From an uncultured Flavobacteriales bacterium (GTDB lineage: Bacteria > Bacteroidota > Bacteroidia > Flavobacteriales_D > Crocinitomicaceae), in contig CAIJTF010000044.1 in NCBI GenBank assembly GCA_903823565.1, positions 1 through 43,071 on the forward strand: a stretch of 43,071 nucleotides of DNA, in the 5' to 3' direction. This document shows positions 24,739-33,068 of this stretch, one piece after another. Position numbers and translations under genes: made by a program. The notes below the pieces were generated by a model that worked only from the letters and a program-made list of their open reading frames with translations, was not told the DNA's origin and did no database searches. The stretch's first letter is position 1. The number at the start of each line of letters is the position of its first letter.

Positions 24739-26106
24739 TTAAAAGTTGTACTCTTTCAATACTACTTTTTGAATCTCTAACTTTTCTGAATTGTTTGCCG
24801 GAGTAGGTTGGCGCTCCTCGTTCATAAAGGTATAAACAGGTTGAAATTGAATGATTTTTCCATTGTAGAAATAACATTCAAGAAAGAATGCTTGTCGCAC
24901 ACCCAAACGATGAATTTGATCAAACATAAAATTTCCTAAACCGTAGAAAATTAATTTTCCCTTGTATAAGGCAATTTCCTGCGCTTGATGAGCCTGAGAA
25001 CCAATGATTACATCAGCGCCAAAATCAATGAGTTTTTGACAAATCTTTTTCTGATTTGGAGTAGGTGAATAGGAGTCCACTTCACCGTATTGAACACAGG
25101 CCAAAATGTAATCGACCTTCACTTGATTTTTTAATGAATCGATCAATTTTTTCGCTTTAGCTTCTACATAGCGATTGGATCCCATTTTTTTATCGGCGCA
25201 TTCACCACAAGGACAAAGTTCATTAAATCCAATCCACGCAATTTTACGTTTATCTTTCAATTCGATAATTAGTGGTTTATTGGCTTCTTCGGGTGTTGCA
25301 CCACCACCAAAGTATTTCATATTGTGGTCTTTGTACCATTTCAACGAATTCAAATACGGTTGCTCACCCACATCTAAGTTGTGATTACCGGTTAACTCAA
25401 CAATATTCACTTTCAGTCGATTGAATATCTCAAAATGTTCTGTTTTTGTGGCAAATTTCATCTTCATTGTTTCATACACGCATGAATCTTGATTACTCAC
25501 CTCATTGCTGATATGAACCAATTCCCGATTTTTGAAAAACGGGAAAATATTCGCCAAATAAAAATCAATTCCTTTTGTATTTAAAACAGGACCAGTTCTT
25601 CGAGTTATTGCTGTAACTCCGGTATGTGTGTACGTGGTTATTTCTTTCTGAAAATCGAAATCATCTGATTCGTAGGGTAACCATAACGGATATTTTGAAG
25701 GGTCTTTAAAGAAATTAATCGCCTCTACTTTTTTCGCTAAAAATTGTTGATTTACAGAGTCTAATGTGGTAATAACTAAATCTTTTCTACTTGTGAAATT
25801 GAATTTTCCGAGCTGAATTGATTTTGGTTCTTTGATCAATTTAAATTTATCCTGAAGTGATTTAGAAATGTCTTTGGTGCAAAAAACAGAACCGTTTTCC
25901 AATTTGATTTTTAAACTATCCAGCGTTATATCCTCACTTAAATTTAGGAAAGATCCCATGACTATCAAAGGAATACTGTCGTTTGCTAAATTCTTTGAAT
26001 TTTTATTTAACTCGTCTGTAGATTGTTTTTTATTCGATATTGAAATGAATGCTGTAATTCCAATGGCAACAGAAATTCCAAGAATAATTAAAACATATTT
26101 TTTCAT
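24739..26106 (-). CDS. CapA-family protein (metallophosphatase-like), variant subfamily
   Basis: This 455-residue protein has an N-terminal membrane anchor or signal (MKKYVLIILGISVAIGITAF). CapA-family blocks are clear in the C-terminal half: ELTGNHNLDVGEQPYLNSLK, ILACVQYGEVDSYSPTPNQ, GADVIIGSQAHQAQE and FYGLGNFMFDQIHR. The usual HWG is replaced by QYG and the usual GHPH by SQAH, as I recall for a CapA subgroup that also carries a THTGVTAITR segment, present here. Family members in Gram-positives act in poly-gamma-glutamate export; the role here is unknown. An unusual Cys cluster, LCPCGECADKK, lies near residue 300. The gene looks richer in A+T than its neighbours and is flanked by duplicated DNA, which suggests acquisition. 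Confidence 0.8.
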   Translation of the reverse strand: MKKYVLIILGISVAIGITAFISISNKKQSTDELNKNSKNLANDSIPLIVMGSFLNLSEDITLDSLKIKLENGSVFCTKDISKSLQDKFKLIKEPKSIQLGKFNFTSRKDLVITTLDSVNQQFLAKKVEAINFFKDPSKYPLWLPYESDDFDFQKEITTYTHTGVTAITRRTGPVLNTKGIDFYLANIFPFFKNRELVHISNEVSNQDSCVYETMKMKFATKTEHFEIFNRLKVNIVELTGNHNLDVGEQPYLNSLKWYKDHNMKYFGGGATPEEANKPLIIELKDKRKIAWIGFNELCPCGECADKKMGSNRYVEAKAKKLIDSLKNQVKVDYILACVQYGEVDSYSPTPNQKKICQKLIDFGADVIIGSQAHQAQEIALYKGKLIFYGLGNFMFDQIHRLGVRQAFFLECYFYNGKIIQFQPVYTFMNEERQPTPANNSEKLEIQKVVLKEYNF

Positions 26107-26252
26107 AAATTGACTTATAATGAAATGAATTACGAAAATATCTAATTAATGTTGCTACCAAATTTGCACTAGTACAATCATTATTTTAACCGCTTTTTGC
26201 TATGCTTGAACGGCACATTCATTGACAAAAGTATCAGGTTCTAAAATTTCTT
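26107..26252. other. Intergenic, A+T-rich upstream region of the CapA-like gene
   Basis: This is the first part of the 420 bases between the CapA-like gene and the lipoprotein gene. It should hold the CapA promoter, but no convincing TAnnTTTG box, hairpin or RNA gene was seen. Confidence 0.3.
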
Positions 26253-26519
26253 TCATATTTCGGTTTTTGTAATAATATCATCAACAATTTTACTCACTAA
26301 ATACGGATGTTTTTCTATTGTGATAATTTGCGTAGAGTCATCTGGTAGGACGAGAGGTTGACCTTGGTTGTTTTCGGAAACGATGGGTTTCACATCCTTA
26401 ACACTGCAATCCGGCGCAAAATCCACATTCGAACAAAAACAAATCGTTGTAATATTTACTTCGTGGGAATTCGGAAGGAAGGCACTATTCGATCCTTTAC
26501 AAGCTAAGAATAAAGGTAT
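26253..26519 (-). pseudogene. 88-codon open frame without a start codon
   Basis: On the minus strand this stretch is open for 88 codons to a TGA at 26255-26253. It reads IPLFLACKGSNSAFL near its beginning and IEKHPYLVSKIVDDIITKTE at its end. No ATG, GTG or TTG is available at its 5' side: the first codon position is ATA. In the decayed duplicate near purK the same base triplet is ATG, but that copy has a TAG four codons later. The frame starts just after the stop of the lipoprotein gene, crosses the end of the duplicated DNA and continues into unique DNA. It could be a broken small gene or chance. No family is recognised. Confidence 0.35.
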
Positions 26520-26942
26520 TACCTAGTTAGAGTTTCAATAATTCCGTTTTAGGAATTCGAACGTAATAGTTTTTGGCAAAGGGATAATCTGCTGCGTTAC
26601 CATTTAGCAATAATAGGTCGATATAGGATTCTTGATGGCTCGTGCCGTTAGTGCTATTGGCGAGGTAAAGATAATTGCCCGACTGAAATTGTGGGAGGTT
26701 TATTTCGGTTAGGGTGCCGTTCAAGCCTCTTTTAACATACAAATGGTTATAGCTGATACAGAAATAAAAAAGTTCGCCTTGATAGGGAAAAATTCGAATG
26801 CGGTTTATGTCATCTACCTCCAGTGGAATCGCTTTCGTTTCCGTGGTTTGGTTTGGGTTGAATTTTATTTGGTAAAAGGTGGACATCCAACTGTTATTGG
26901 GATTCAGCATCGTTTGATAAATACCGTAAATCTCTTGGTTTT
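26477..26942. repeat. Direct repeat partner of 24126-24406
   Basis: This segment covers the 3' flank and the last third of the lipoprotein gene. It matches 24126-24406 in two blocks in the same orientation, with about 92% identity and about 190 bases extra here. The two copies enclose about 2.1 kb that contains the CapA-like gene, so recombination between them could delete it. Confidence 0.85.
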
Positions 26943-27822
26943 CATCGGAAACGAGTTCACAATTATCCACGAGTTTATTTCTTGAGCTGGTAAGGGGATG
27001 GGTGCTTAAATCGGTAATGGTTTGCTCCGTCCATAGTCCATTGCTTCGTGAAAAGAACTTATTCTTGAAATAAATCGCGGGAAGACCAGGTCCAACATAA
27101 TCGTCTTGAATAGCTAGCAAACAGGGTTCGTTATTTTTAGTTGCAACAAATGGGTAATAATAAGAATTCCCGAGGTTCGTACCGGCTTGCTCTTCATTCC
27201 AATTCTGACCATGAACGTGTTTGCTGTACACCTTAACGTCTTGATTTAGTCCGAAGGAGATGTACATCCAATCGTTTCCAGCTATGGAGGCTCCAATGCG
27301 GATATTCACGGTTTCGCTTTGACCTGGACTATGGTCTACTACGGTTTCGCTTTGAAAGGAGAATAGGTCACCCAAATGGGCATTTGGTAACCAATAGTGT
27401 TTAAGTTTACCTAGAGAACCGTTTTCAGTAGGACTATTTTCGGTGGGTTCAAATACAAACACATGCAAGCATCCTTCGGAGTCCATCAGTAGGTTTACAG
27501 GACGAGAGGTAGGAAAACCGACTCCTTTACTCCAAGATTGATCTCCCGTTTTAGCATAGAGGTAGACCATCGAAGGATTTCCAGCATTGGGCAAACCTAG
27601 GTCTAGGTTTTCATTTTCAACGACAGCCATGAAGACCCGATTTTGAAACCGAACTATTTTTTGTTGATTGTACCCCCACCAGGTTCCATTTTCTTGATGG
27701 TACTTGCTCCCAGGGATAAGTTCAGAAAAAAAATGGATCGATTTGTCGCTCGTTTTTTTCTTACATGCAAGTAAAACCGATACGAAAAGTACTAGAAAAA
27801 GAAAACGCTTTTTTGTGTTCAT
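26527..27822 (-). CDS. Lipoprotein with propeller-like repeats, unknown function
   Basis: The start at 27822 gives MNTKKRFLFLVLFVSVLLAC, a lipoprotein signal with lipobox LLAC; a longer reading to 27861 would overlap the preceding gene. The 431-residue product is beta-rich with recurring Trp/Tyr/Asn motifs (GTWWGYNQQKIVRF, NDWMYISFGLNQDVKVYS, NSYYYPFVATKNNEPCLLAI, GIYQTMLNPNNSWMSTFYQI), which suggests a six- or seven-bladed propeller. No catalytic signature is seen. The start lies 2 bases after the stop of the ACMSD-like gene. Its 3' third exists as a decayed second copy beside purK. Confidence 0.75.
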   Translation of the reverse strand: MNTKKRFLFLVLFVSVLLACKKKTSDKSIHFFSELIPGSKYHQENGTWWGYNQQKIVRFQNRVFMAVVENENLDLGLPNAGNPSMVYLYAKTGDQSWSKGVGFPTSRPVNLLMDSEGCLHVFVFEPTENSPTENGSLGKLKHYWLPNAHLGDLFSFQSETVVDHSPGQSETVNIRIGASIAGNDWMYISFGLNQDVKVYSKHVHGQNWNEEQAGTNLGNSYYYPFVATKNNEPCLLAIQDDYVGPGLPAIYFKNKFFSRSNGLWTEQTITDLSTHPLTSSRNKLVDNCELVSDENQEIYGIYQTMLNPNNSWMSTFYQIKFNPNQTTETKAIPLEVDDINRIRIFPYQGELFYFCISYNHLYVKRGLNGTLTEINLPQFQSGNYLYLANSTNGTSHQESYIDLLLLNGNAADYPFAKNYYVRIPKTELLKL

Positions 27823-27824
27823 GA

Positions 27825-28835
27825 TTACTTGGTAAAATAGCCTTTTTCCAAGCCTAACCATTCTAAGGTTGCCGTTGAAAACATATCTTCAATGGCTTGA
27901 ATTGGGATATCGCTTTCTTCTATGAATTTACCAATCTCAAGGTCTCCTAGTGGAAAAGGATAATCGGAACCTAGGCATACCCGTTTTGACCCTTGCAGTT
28001 GAAGAATATATTTTAGGGCATCGATGTCATGGGTTATGCTGTCTACCCAAAATTTACCTAAGTAATTCCGAGGATTCACTTCGTTATCAATGGCTACTAA
28101 GTCGGGTCTACAATTAAATCCATGTTCGATTCGGCCTAAGGTGGGTAAAAACGACCCGCCAGCGTGGGAAAAGCATACCCGTAATGAAGGTAAACGCTCT
28201 AAAACGCCACCAAATATCATGGAACATGCAGCTCTTGAGGTTTCTGCTGGCATTCCCACCAACCACGGTAGCCAGTATTTTTTCATGCTCTCGAATCCCA
28301 TCATTTGCCATGGATGAATCATAACGGCCAAACCGAGCCTACTACATGCTTCAAAGATCGGAAAAAAGGCTTCCTCGCTAAGGTTTTCATCGTTGATATT
28401 GGATCCTATTTGTATACCGACAAGTCCAATTTTCTTGATTCTCTCGAGTTCTTTAATGGCTTCTTCCGCATCTTGCATCGGAACGGTACCTAAACCAATA
28501 TAATTGTTAGGATAGCGGTCAACTAATTCAGCAATGTGGTCATTCAAAAAACGCGATAATTCTGCACAATCCTTGGACTTAGCCCAATACGAGAACATCA
28601 CAGGAATGGTGCAAACGACCTGAACGTGCGTATTGTAGTTCTCATACTCCTTGATGCGAAGCGATTCATCCCAACAATTCTCGAGGATGCGACGAAAAAA
28701 CATTCCCCCTTGCATCATGTTGGCAGAACCGTCGTCATTGGATTCTAAATGAATGAACTTTCCGTAACCGAATTTCGCTGTCCAGTTCGGCATTTGCCTT
28801 GGCAAAATATGCGTATGCATGTCGATTTTCAGCAT
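27825..28835 (-). CDS. Aminocarboxymuconate-semialdehyde decarboxylase-like amidohydrolase
   Basis: ACMSD decarboxylates 2-amino-3-carboxymuconate-6-semialdehyde in tryptophan breakdown by the kynurenine pathway. The 336-residue length from ATG 28835 equals that of characterised enzymes. Metal and catalytic residues are in place: DMHTHILP (HxH), VMIHPWQ, CFSHAGGSF and LGSDYPFPLGD. The segments RRILENCWDESLRIKEY and IPVMFSYWAKSKD closely follow ACMSD. No other kynurenine-pathway gene (kynureninase, 3-hydroxyanthranilate dioxygenase) is in the window. A TTG reading to 28850 is less likely because it runs into a promoter-like box. Confidence 0.88.
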   Translation of the reverse strand: MLKIDMHTHILPRQMPNWTAKFGYGKFIHLESNDDGSANMMQGGMFFRRILENCWDESLRIKEYENYNTHVQVVCTIPVMFSYWAKSKDCAELSRFLNDHIAELVDRYPNNYIGLGTVPMQDAEEAIKELERIKKIGLVGIQIGSNINDENLSEEAFFPIFEACSRLGLAVMIHPWQMMGFESMKKYWLPWLVGMPAETSRAACSMIFGGVLERLPSLRVCFSHAGGSFLPTLGRIEHGFNCRPDLVAIDNEVNPRNYLGKFWVDSITHDIDALKYILQLQGSKRVCLGSDYPFPLGDLEIGKFIEESDIPIQAIEDMFSTATLEWLGLEKGYFTK

Positions 28836-28839
28836 GTTG

Positions 28840-28847
28840 CGAAGGTA
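28840..28847 (-). promoter_or_regulatory. -7-like box TACCTTCG before the ACMSD-like gene
   Basis: TACCTTCG differs from TAnnTTTG at one base and ends 4 bases before the ATG. The same TACCTTCG occurs before the pirin gene and TACCTTCC before the gene at 39299-43021. Confidence 0.35.
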
Positions 28848-28854
28848 CAAATTT

Positions 28855-29346
28855 TCACCAACTCATGTGCATGATGAAATCATCCATCACAAACCCTTGT
28901 CCAATATCGAAAACGGCCTCCTCTTTAATCATAAACCCATTTTTTTGATAAAAGGCTATCGCAGGATTTTTTTTATTCACTTGGAGGAAAATGGTGTGGC
29001 ACTGGTTCTTTTTTGCTTCTTGAACGGCATACGATAACAAGGCACTTCCCATTCCTTGGTGATGCTGATTTGGCAACACATAAAGCTTATGCAATTTGCT
29101 AATCCCGGGGTCGGGAAAATGAACTTCAAACGAACAGAATCCCATGGCTTCCACACCGGTATGAATCAATGCAAAGCGGTGCCCCTTTTGAACATTGTCC
29201 TGTAAGGCTTCCAAAGCATACATTTTATTCAACATGTAGTCTATTTGTTCTTCGGAAATAATATCCTTGTAACAAATGGGCCATATCTTTCTCGAAAGTG
29301 CTGAAACGATCGGTAATTCTGCGCTGGAAATAGGAACGATTTCCAT
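28855..29346 (-). CDS. GNAT-family N-acetyltransferase
   Basis: This 163-residue protein fits the GNAT fold. The acetyl-CoA-binding motif A is LYVLPNQHHQGMGSALLSYA (Q/R-x-x-G-x-G/A) near residues 91-110. It is followed by a motif B-like segment IFLQVNKKNPAIAFYQKNGF. The N-terminal part, with IWPICYKDIISEEQIDYML, resembles the RimI/YhhY-like protein or small-molecule acetyltransferases. The substrate is unknown. It starts 6 bases after the protease stop codon, so it is probably cotranscribed. Confidence 0.9.
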   Translation of the reverse strand: MEIVPISSAELPIVSALSRKIWPICYKDIISEEQIDYMLNKMYALEALQDNVQKGHRFALIHTGVEAMGFCSFEVHFPDPGISKLHKLYVLPNQHHQGMGSALLSYAVQEAKKNQCHTIFLQVNKKNPAIAFYQKNGFMIKEEAVFDIGQGFVMDDFIMHMSW

Positions 29347-29352
29347 GAGGTA

Positions 29353-31518
29353 CTAGTTTATTTTTACGAAATCGCAGCGCACGACGTGTCCTTCGAAGTT
29401 TAAGACAAGGGTATATTTTCCTTCCTTCAAAAACTCGGTATTTATTTTTCCATCTAGGATTGGGAGTTTGATAATCGCTCCTTTTTGGTCTACTACGGTT
29501 CCGTATGGTAAGGCGTGAAATCGTGCATCGAGCCGAATTTCCTTATTGCAGGGGTTAGGGTAGGGTAGTAATGGGATTGAGGGGCTCGGAAAATTTACAG
29601 AAACCAAATTCAGGGCTTCCTTAACAGCGGCATAGGCATTTACTTTTCCCATTCCCCAAAGTGGACTTCCTCCAACCGGTATTGCTCCCGTTAAATTATC
29701 CGTTCTGGCCGTTTGTTGAATAATACTTTTCACTTGCTGCGCACTGAGCCACGGATTGGCTTCGAGCATCATGGCACAAATCCCCGCAACGACGGGCCCG
29801 GCCATAGAAGTCCCTGAAAACTTTGCGAAAGCATAGGTTGTATTGTTGAAGTTAACGCTTCCAACCGAGGTGTAATTGGCATCCGTGAAAGAGGAAATGG
29901 CACTGGCAATCGATACACCAGGCGCTGCAATATCAGGTTTCATGATTCCATCATACCTTGGTCCATGGCTAGAGAAACTGGCTAGTCCTCCACCTACGTT
30001 TGCCCCACCGGCGGTTGTGTAGGAAGGGGCGTAGGCCGCTACGCTTATAACATCATCGGAACATGAGGGTTCCGAAATGCCATGATCCGCATCGCCAGGA
30101 GTTGTTCCTGTACCGCTGTACGAAAAGGGCATCCCCCAATTTCCAACGTCATTGGTTAGTTCCGTGACATTCCAATAGTGCACGGTTCCAGCAGGTGCCG
30201 TAGATTTTAGTAGAATCTTTAAGGCGGTGTTTGTACATTTCACGCGAAGGCGCATTTGTGGTTTTTGGTTCAAGGGATGAGCAGAGTCCGCCGCGATATT
30301 GTAAAAAACCGTATCCGTTCCAGCCACCAGAAAAGTATCGATGTACGCATTGGTATTATGGGTGGCATAATAAGGAGATTCGATAAGGGTTGCATTGGCG
30401 TTATTTTTTACAATTATTCCGTTCGAGAAAGTCTGTCCCACCTCTCCCCAAGCATGTATGCTTTGTCCCCACATGTTGGGATTCGATGCATACGAATAAA
30501 AGTCGATTTTTGTCTTGAGTTCGTTACCGCTAAACGTTTTTTTAAGGTGGAAATTTACGTTTCCATTGTTACCAGCTGAATTCACAAAAACGACCCCCAA
30601 ATCGGTGTACGCGCTGATGGCTTGACTTAACAGCGATTGCCCGTCCAAGGTCCCGAAATGATACAGTCCCCAACTCATATTAATCACTAACCTTTTACCT
30701 AGGGCTTGAGATTTTTGATACATCCAATCCCATGCATCCAAAACGGCAGCTTCGTCTACTAAAAAGGTGACGAAAAGAAAATTAGCATCGTACGCTACAC
30801 CCCGATATATACTACCTGCTCCGGTGCCTCCAGCAATAGAAGCGACATGGGTCCCGTGGGTTGAGTAACTGTAAATATTGGCAGTATCACTGCCAGCTGC
30901 TAATAAAGCAGCTTGACCTTGGTATTCCGTTCCATACGAAAATCCGTTGGGAGGCGGACCATTCGTTTTAAATTGATCCCAAGCCGCTATGATTCGGGTT
31001 TGATTTAAAAGCGAATCGTAAAAGACAGGATGCGTGTAGTCAAATCCCCAGTCCGTTACCCCAATAAGTACATTTTTACCACGATACGCACTCGGTAACG
31101 CAATTCCTTGTTGTACACTATCTGCACCAACATCATGAACCGCTTTATCCAATTGTGGACTCATTTTATGCGCTATGCTAAGGTATTCAACGCCTTGAAG
31201 TTGGTCTATTTTTGCTAAGGAATGTAGAGGGATTTTTATGCTGACTATACCATTGATGGGGTGGCCAACAAGAAGTCCTTGTTTTTCATAAGATTCGCGG
31301 TTGAATTCGCGGTTGGTTTTCGCTAAAAACGAAAGATGCCAGAGGTGGTTTACCTGTGTAAGCGGCAACTGTTTTTGAATCGATGGATTGAAGTTACCCT
31401 TTTTGTTGGCCTCAAGGATTTCTCGTATGGTTTGTCGATCGGATTGACTGCAAGCCATTTGCCCAAAAGCTAGATAACCCATGGCGAAAACAGCAAAGAG
31501 CGTTATAAAATTCCTCAT
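29353..31518 (-). CDS. Subtilisin-like S8 serine peptidase, T9SS-exported
   Basis: This 721-residue secreted protease has a signal peptide (MRNFITLFAVFAMGYLAFGQ) and a propeptide-like region to about residue 140. The catalytic triad is Asp156 in GVTDWGFDYTHP, His221 in STHGTHVASIAGG and Ser571 in FSGTSMAGP; the oxyanion Asn is in SAGNNGN near 317. An insertion of about 140 residues (330-480) separates His from Ser and probably forms a beta domain. The C terminus (PLLPYPNPCNKEIRLDA, then GKYTLVLNFEGHVV) is a type A T9SS sorting domain, so the mature enzyme should reach the cell surface or medium. Confidence 0.93.
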   Translation of the reverse strand: MRNFITLFAVFAMGYLAFGQMACSQSDRQTIREILEANKKGNFNPSIQKQLPLTQVNHLWHLSFLAKTNREFNRESYEKQGLLVGHPINGIVSIKIPLHSLAKIDQLQGVEYLSIAHKMSPQLDKAVHDVGADSVQQGIALPSAYRGKNVLIGVTDWGFDYTHPVFYDSLLNQTRIIAAWDQFKTNGPPPNGFSYGTEYQGQAALLAAGSDTANIYSYSTHGTHVASIAGGTGAGSIYRGVAYDANFLFVTFLVDEAAVLDAWDWMYQKSQALGKRLVINMSWGLYHFGTLDGQSLLSQAISAYTDLGVVFVNSAGNNGNVNFHLKKTFSGNELKTKIDFYSYASNPNMWGQSIHAWGEVGQTFSNGIIVKNNANATLIESPYYATHNTNAYIDTFLVAGTDTVFYNIAADSAHPLNQKPQMRLRVKCTNTALKILLKSTAPAGTVHYWNVTELTNDVGNWGMPFSYSGTGTTPGDADHGISEPSCSDDVISVAAYAPSYTTAGGANVGGGLASFSSHGPRYDGIMKPDIAAPGVSIASAISSFTDANYTSVGSVNFNNTTYAFAKFSGTSMAGPVVAGICAMMLEANPWLSAQQVKSIIQQTARTDNLTGAIPVGGSPLWGMGKVNAYAAVKEALNLVSVNFPSPSIPLLPYPNPCNKEIRLDARFHALPYGTVVDQKGAIIKLPILDGKINTEFLKEGKYTLVLNFEGHVVRCDFVKIN

Positions 31519-31522
31519 GCTT

Positions 31523-31530
31523 CAAAGGTA
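31523..31530 (-). promoter_or_regulatory. -7 box TACCTTTG before the S8 peptidase gene
   Basis: TACCTTTG matches TAnnTTTG and ends 4 bases before the ATG at 31518, again implying a leaderless mRNA. It is in the 55-base gap after the nitroreductase gene. Confidence 0.55.
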
Positions 31531-31573
31531 CAAATCCTTAGCGAAAAAGTTGGGTTCTTTGAACCGGTAGCCC

Positions 31574-32209
31574 TTAATGAAATTCGAAAAGATCCGTGGC
31601 CTGCTTTCTTACTTTTTTTAGGCTTGCATAGGCATCCTCTTCGTGGCGGTATCCAATGGGGCAGAGCAAGGATGACGACAGGTTTTTTTGGTCCAATTTT
31701 AACAATTCGTTCAACTTTTGGATATCAAATCCTTCCATTGGGGTTGCATCAATTTTCAATAGGGAGCAAGCGAGAAGCAATTGCCCAAGAGCAATATAGG
31801 TTTGTTTTGCAGTCCAATGCTTCATGTGGCTCGCTTCCATTTGTGAAAGCGCTCCCTTAACATGGTTGCCGAATCCATCGAGTTTCTCAATCGCTTGATT
31901 CCTTGTGTTGGCCATTAATTGGACGTGTTGATCCACATAGGCATCATCGATGTGCGTGTAATGGCAAAAGATTATTAAATGGGAGGCGTCCACCACTTGT
32001 GCTTGGTTCCACGCTATCGCCTGAATTTCCGTTCGAAGGTCTTTATTCTCAACGACGAGAACTTTAATCGGTTGCAAACCATAAGAGGAAGGAGTGAGTT
32101 GGATTGCATCTAGCAAGGTTTTGATATCGTGTTCCGCAATTATTTTTTCGGAATCGAACTTTTTGGTGGCGTATCGCCATTGTAGGGAATCGATAAGGAG
32201 TTGGTTCAT
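31574..32209 (-). CDS. Nitroreductase-family NAD(P)H oxidoreductase
   Basis: This 211-residue FMN-dependent flavoprotein is of the NfsB/NfnB type. The N-terminal LQWRYATKKFDSEK with the following SSYGLQPIKVLVVEN covers the family's FMN-binding Arg and Ser region. The C-terminal CPIGYRHEEDAYASLKKVRK segment is also typical. The physiological substrate (quinones, nitro compounds, dihydropteridine) cannot be told. It starts 7 bases after the pirin stop, so the two are probably cotranscribed, perhaps as a redox/stress pair. Confidence 0.9.
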   Translation of the reverse strand: MNQLLIDSLQWRYATKKFDSEKIIAEHDIKTLLDAIQLTPSSYGLQPIKVLVVENKDLRTEIQAIAWNQAQVVDASHLIIFCHYTHIDDAYVDQHVQLMANTRNQAIEKLDGFGNHVKGALSQMEASHMKHWTAKQTYIALGQLLLACSLLKIDATPMEGFDIQKLNELLKLDQKNLSSSLLCPIGYRHEEDAYASLKKVRKQATDLFEFH

Positions 32210-32216
32210 GGTGTTA

Positions 32217-32930
32217 TTAAAAATTCATGGGTACTTCGATGAGGAGCAAACGACCTGGCTCTTCGGCTAAAATTTCAAATTGGTCCGTTTCCGATATGCC
32301 TAGAGCATCCCGAAATGTTAAAGGCTGTTCATCTATCATTTTTTTACCCTCAATATTCATGCAATATACCCCGTTGTTGGGTTGTTTTAGCTGGTATGTT
32401 TGACGGCTATTGGCTGACATGTCTATCATATGAATCCAAGCCTGTTGGTGAATCCAAAGGCCTTCATCCGTTGGTTCCGGGGAAACCAATTGTAAAAAGG
32501 AATCCTTCATGTCGGAAGCCGTGTAGGCCAGTTGTTGATAGCGTGGCGTTACGTCTTTCTTATTTGGGAAAATCCATAATTGAAACAAATTAATTGCTTC
32601 GGTAGCACTCGCGTTAAATTCGCTGTGATAAATTCCGGTTCCAGCGCTCATTACCTGAACTTCTCCGGCATGAATCACCTCAGAAAAGCCCATGCTGTCC
32701 TCATGCTTTAAGGCCCCTTTTAATGGAATGGTAATAATCTCCATGTTGTCATGCGGGTGCATACCAAAGCCCATGGAAGGCGCAACGACGTCATCGTTGA
32801 GCACACGAAGCGCACCAAAATGCATGCGATAGCGATTAAACCAAGAGGCAAAACTAAAAGTGTGGTTAGCTTTCAACCAACCATGGTCGGCGAATCCCCG
32901 AGAGGCAGCGGAATGAAATTCTAAACGCAT
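32217..32930 (-). CDS. Pirin-family cupin protein
   Basis: This 237-residue bicupin starts at ATG 32930 with MRLEFHSAASRGFADHGWLK. The HTFSFASWFNRYRMHFGALR segment and the metal-binding motif GFGMHPHDNMEIITIPLKG place it in the pirin (YhhW-like) family. An additional block, HSEFNASATEAINLFQLWIF, is also typical. Some members are quercetinases; others have no known substrate. An upstream in-frame reading from 32978 would cross the promoter-like box. It heads a two-gene unit with the nitroreductase. Confidence 0.92.
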   Translation of the reverse strand: MRLEFHSAASRGFADHGWLKANHTFSFASWFNRYRMHFGALRVLNDDVVAPSMGFGMHPHDNMEIITIPLKGALKHEDSMGFSEVIHAGEVQVMSAGTGIYHSEFNASATEAINLFQLWIFPNKKDVTPRYQQLAYTASDMKDSFLQLVSPEPTDEGLWIHQQAWIHMIDMSANSRQTYQLKQPNNGVYCMNIEGKKMIDEQPLTFRDALGISETDQFEILAEEPGRLLLIEVPMNF

Positions 32931-32943
32931 TGGAACTAAAACA

Positions 32944-32951
32944 CGAAGGTA
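32944..32951 (-). promoter_or_regulatory. -7-like box TACCTTCG before the pirin gene
   Basis: TACCTTCG ends 13 bases before ATG 32930 and is one base off TAnnTTTG. The 138-base gap to the divergent SpmA-SpmB gene holds no other clear signal. Confidence 0.35.
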
Positions 32952-33068
32952 GCAAGATTGTTTAGGAAAAGCGTACACCGCTCATACAGCAATCCTTTGA
33001 ACGACTCTTGTTAATATTATTTTCCCTCTGATGGCTTTTGCTTGAAAAATAATTCGATCTTCGTATTT

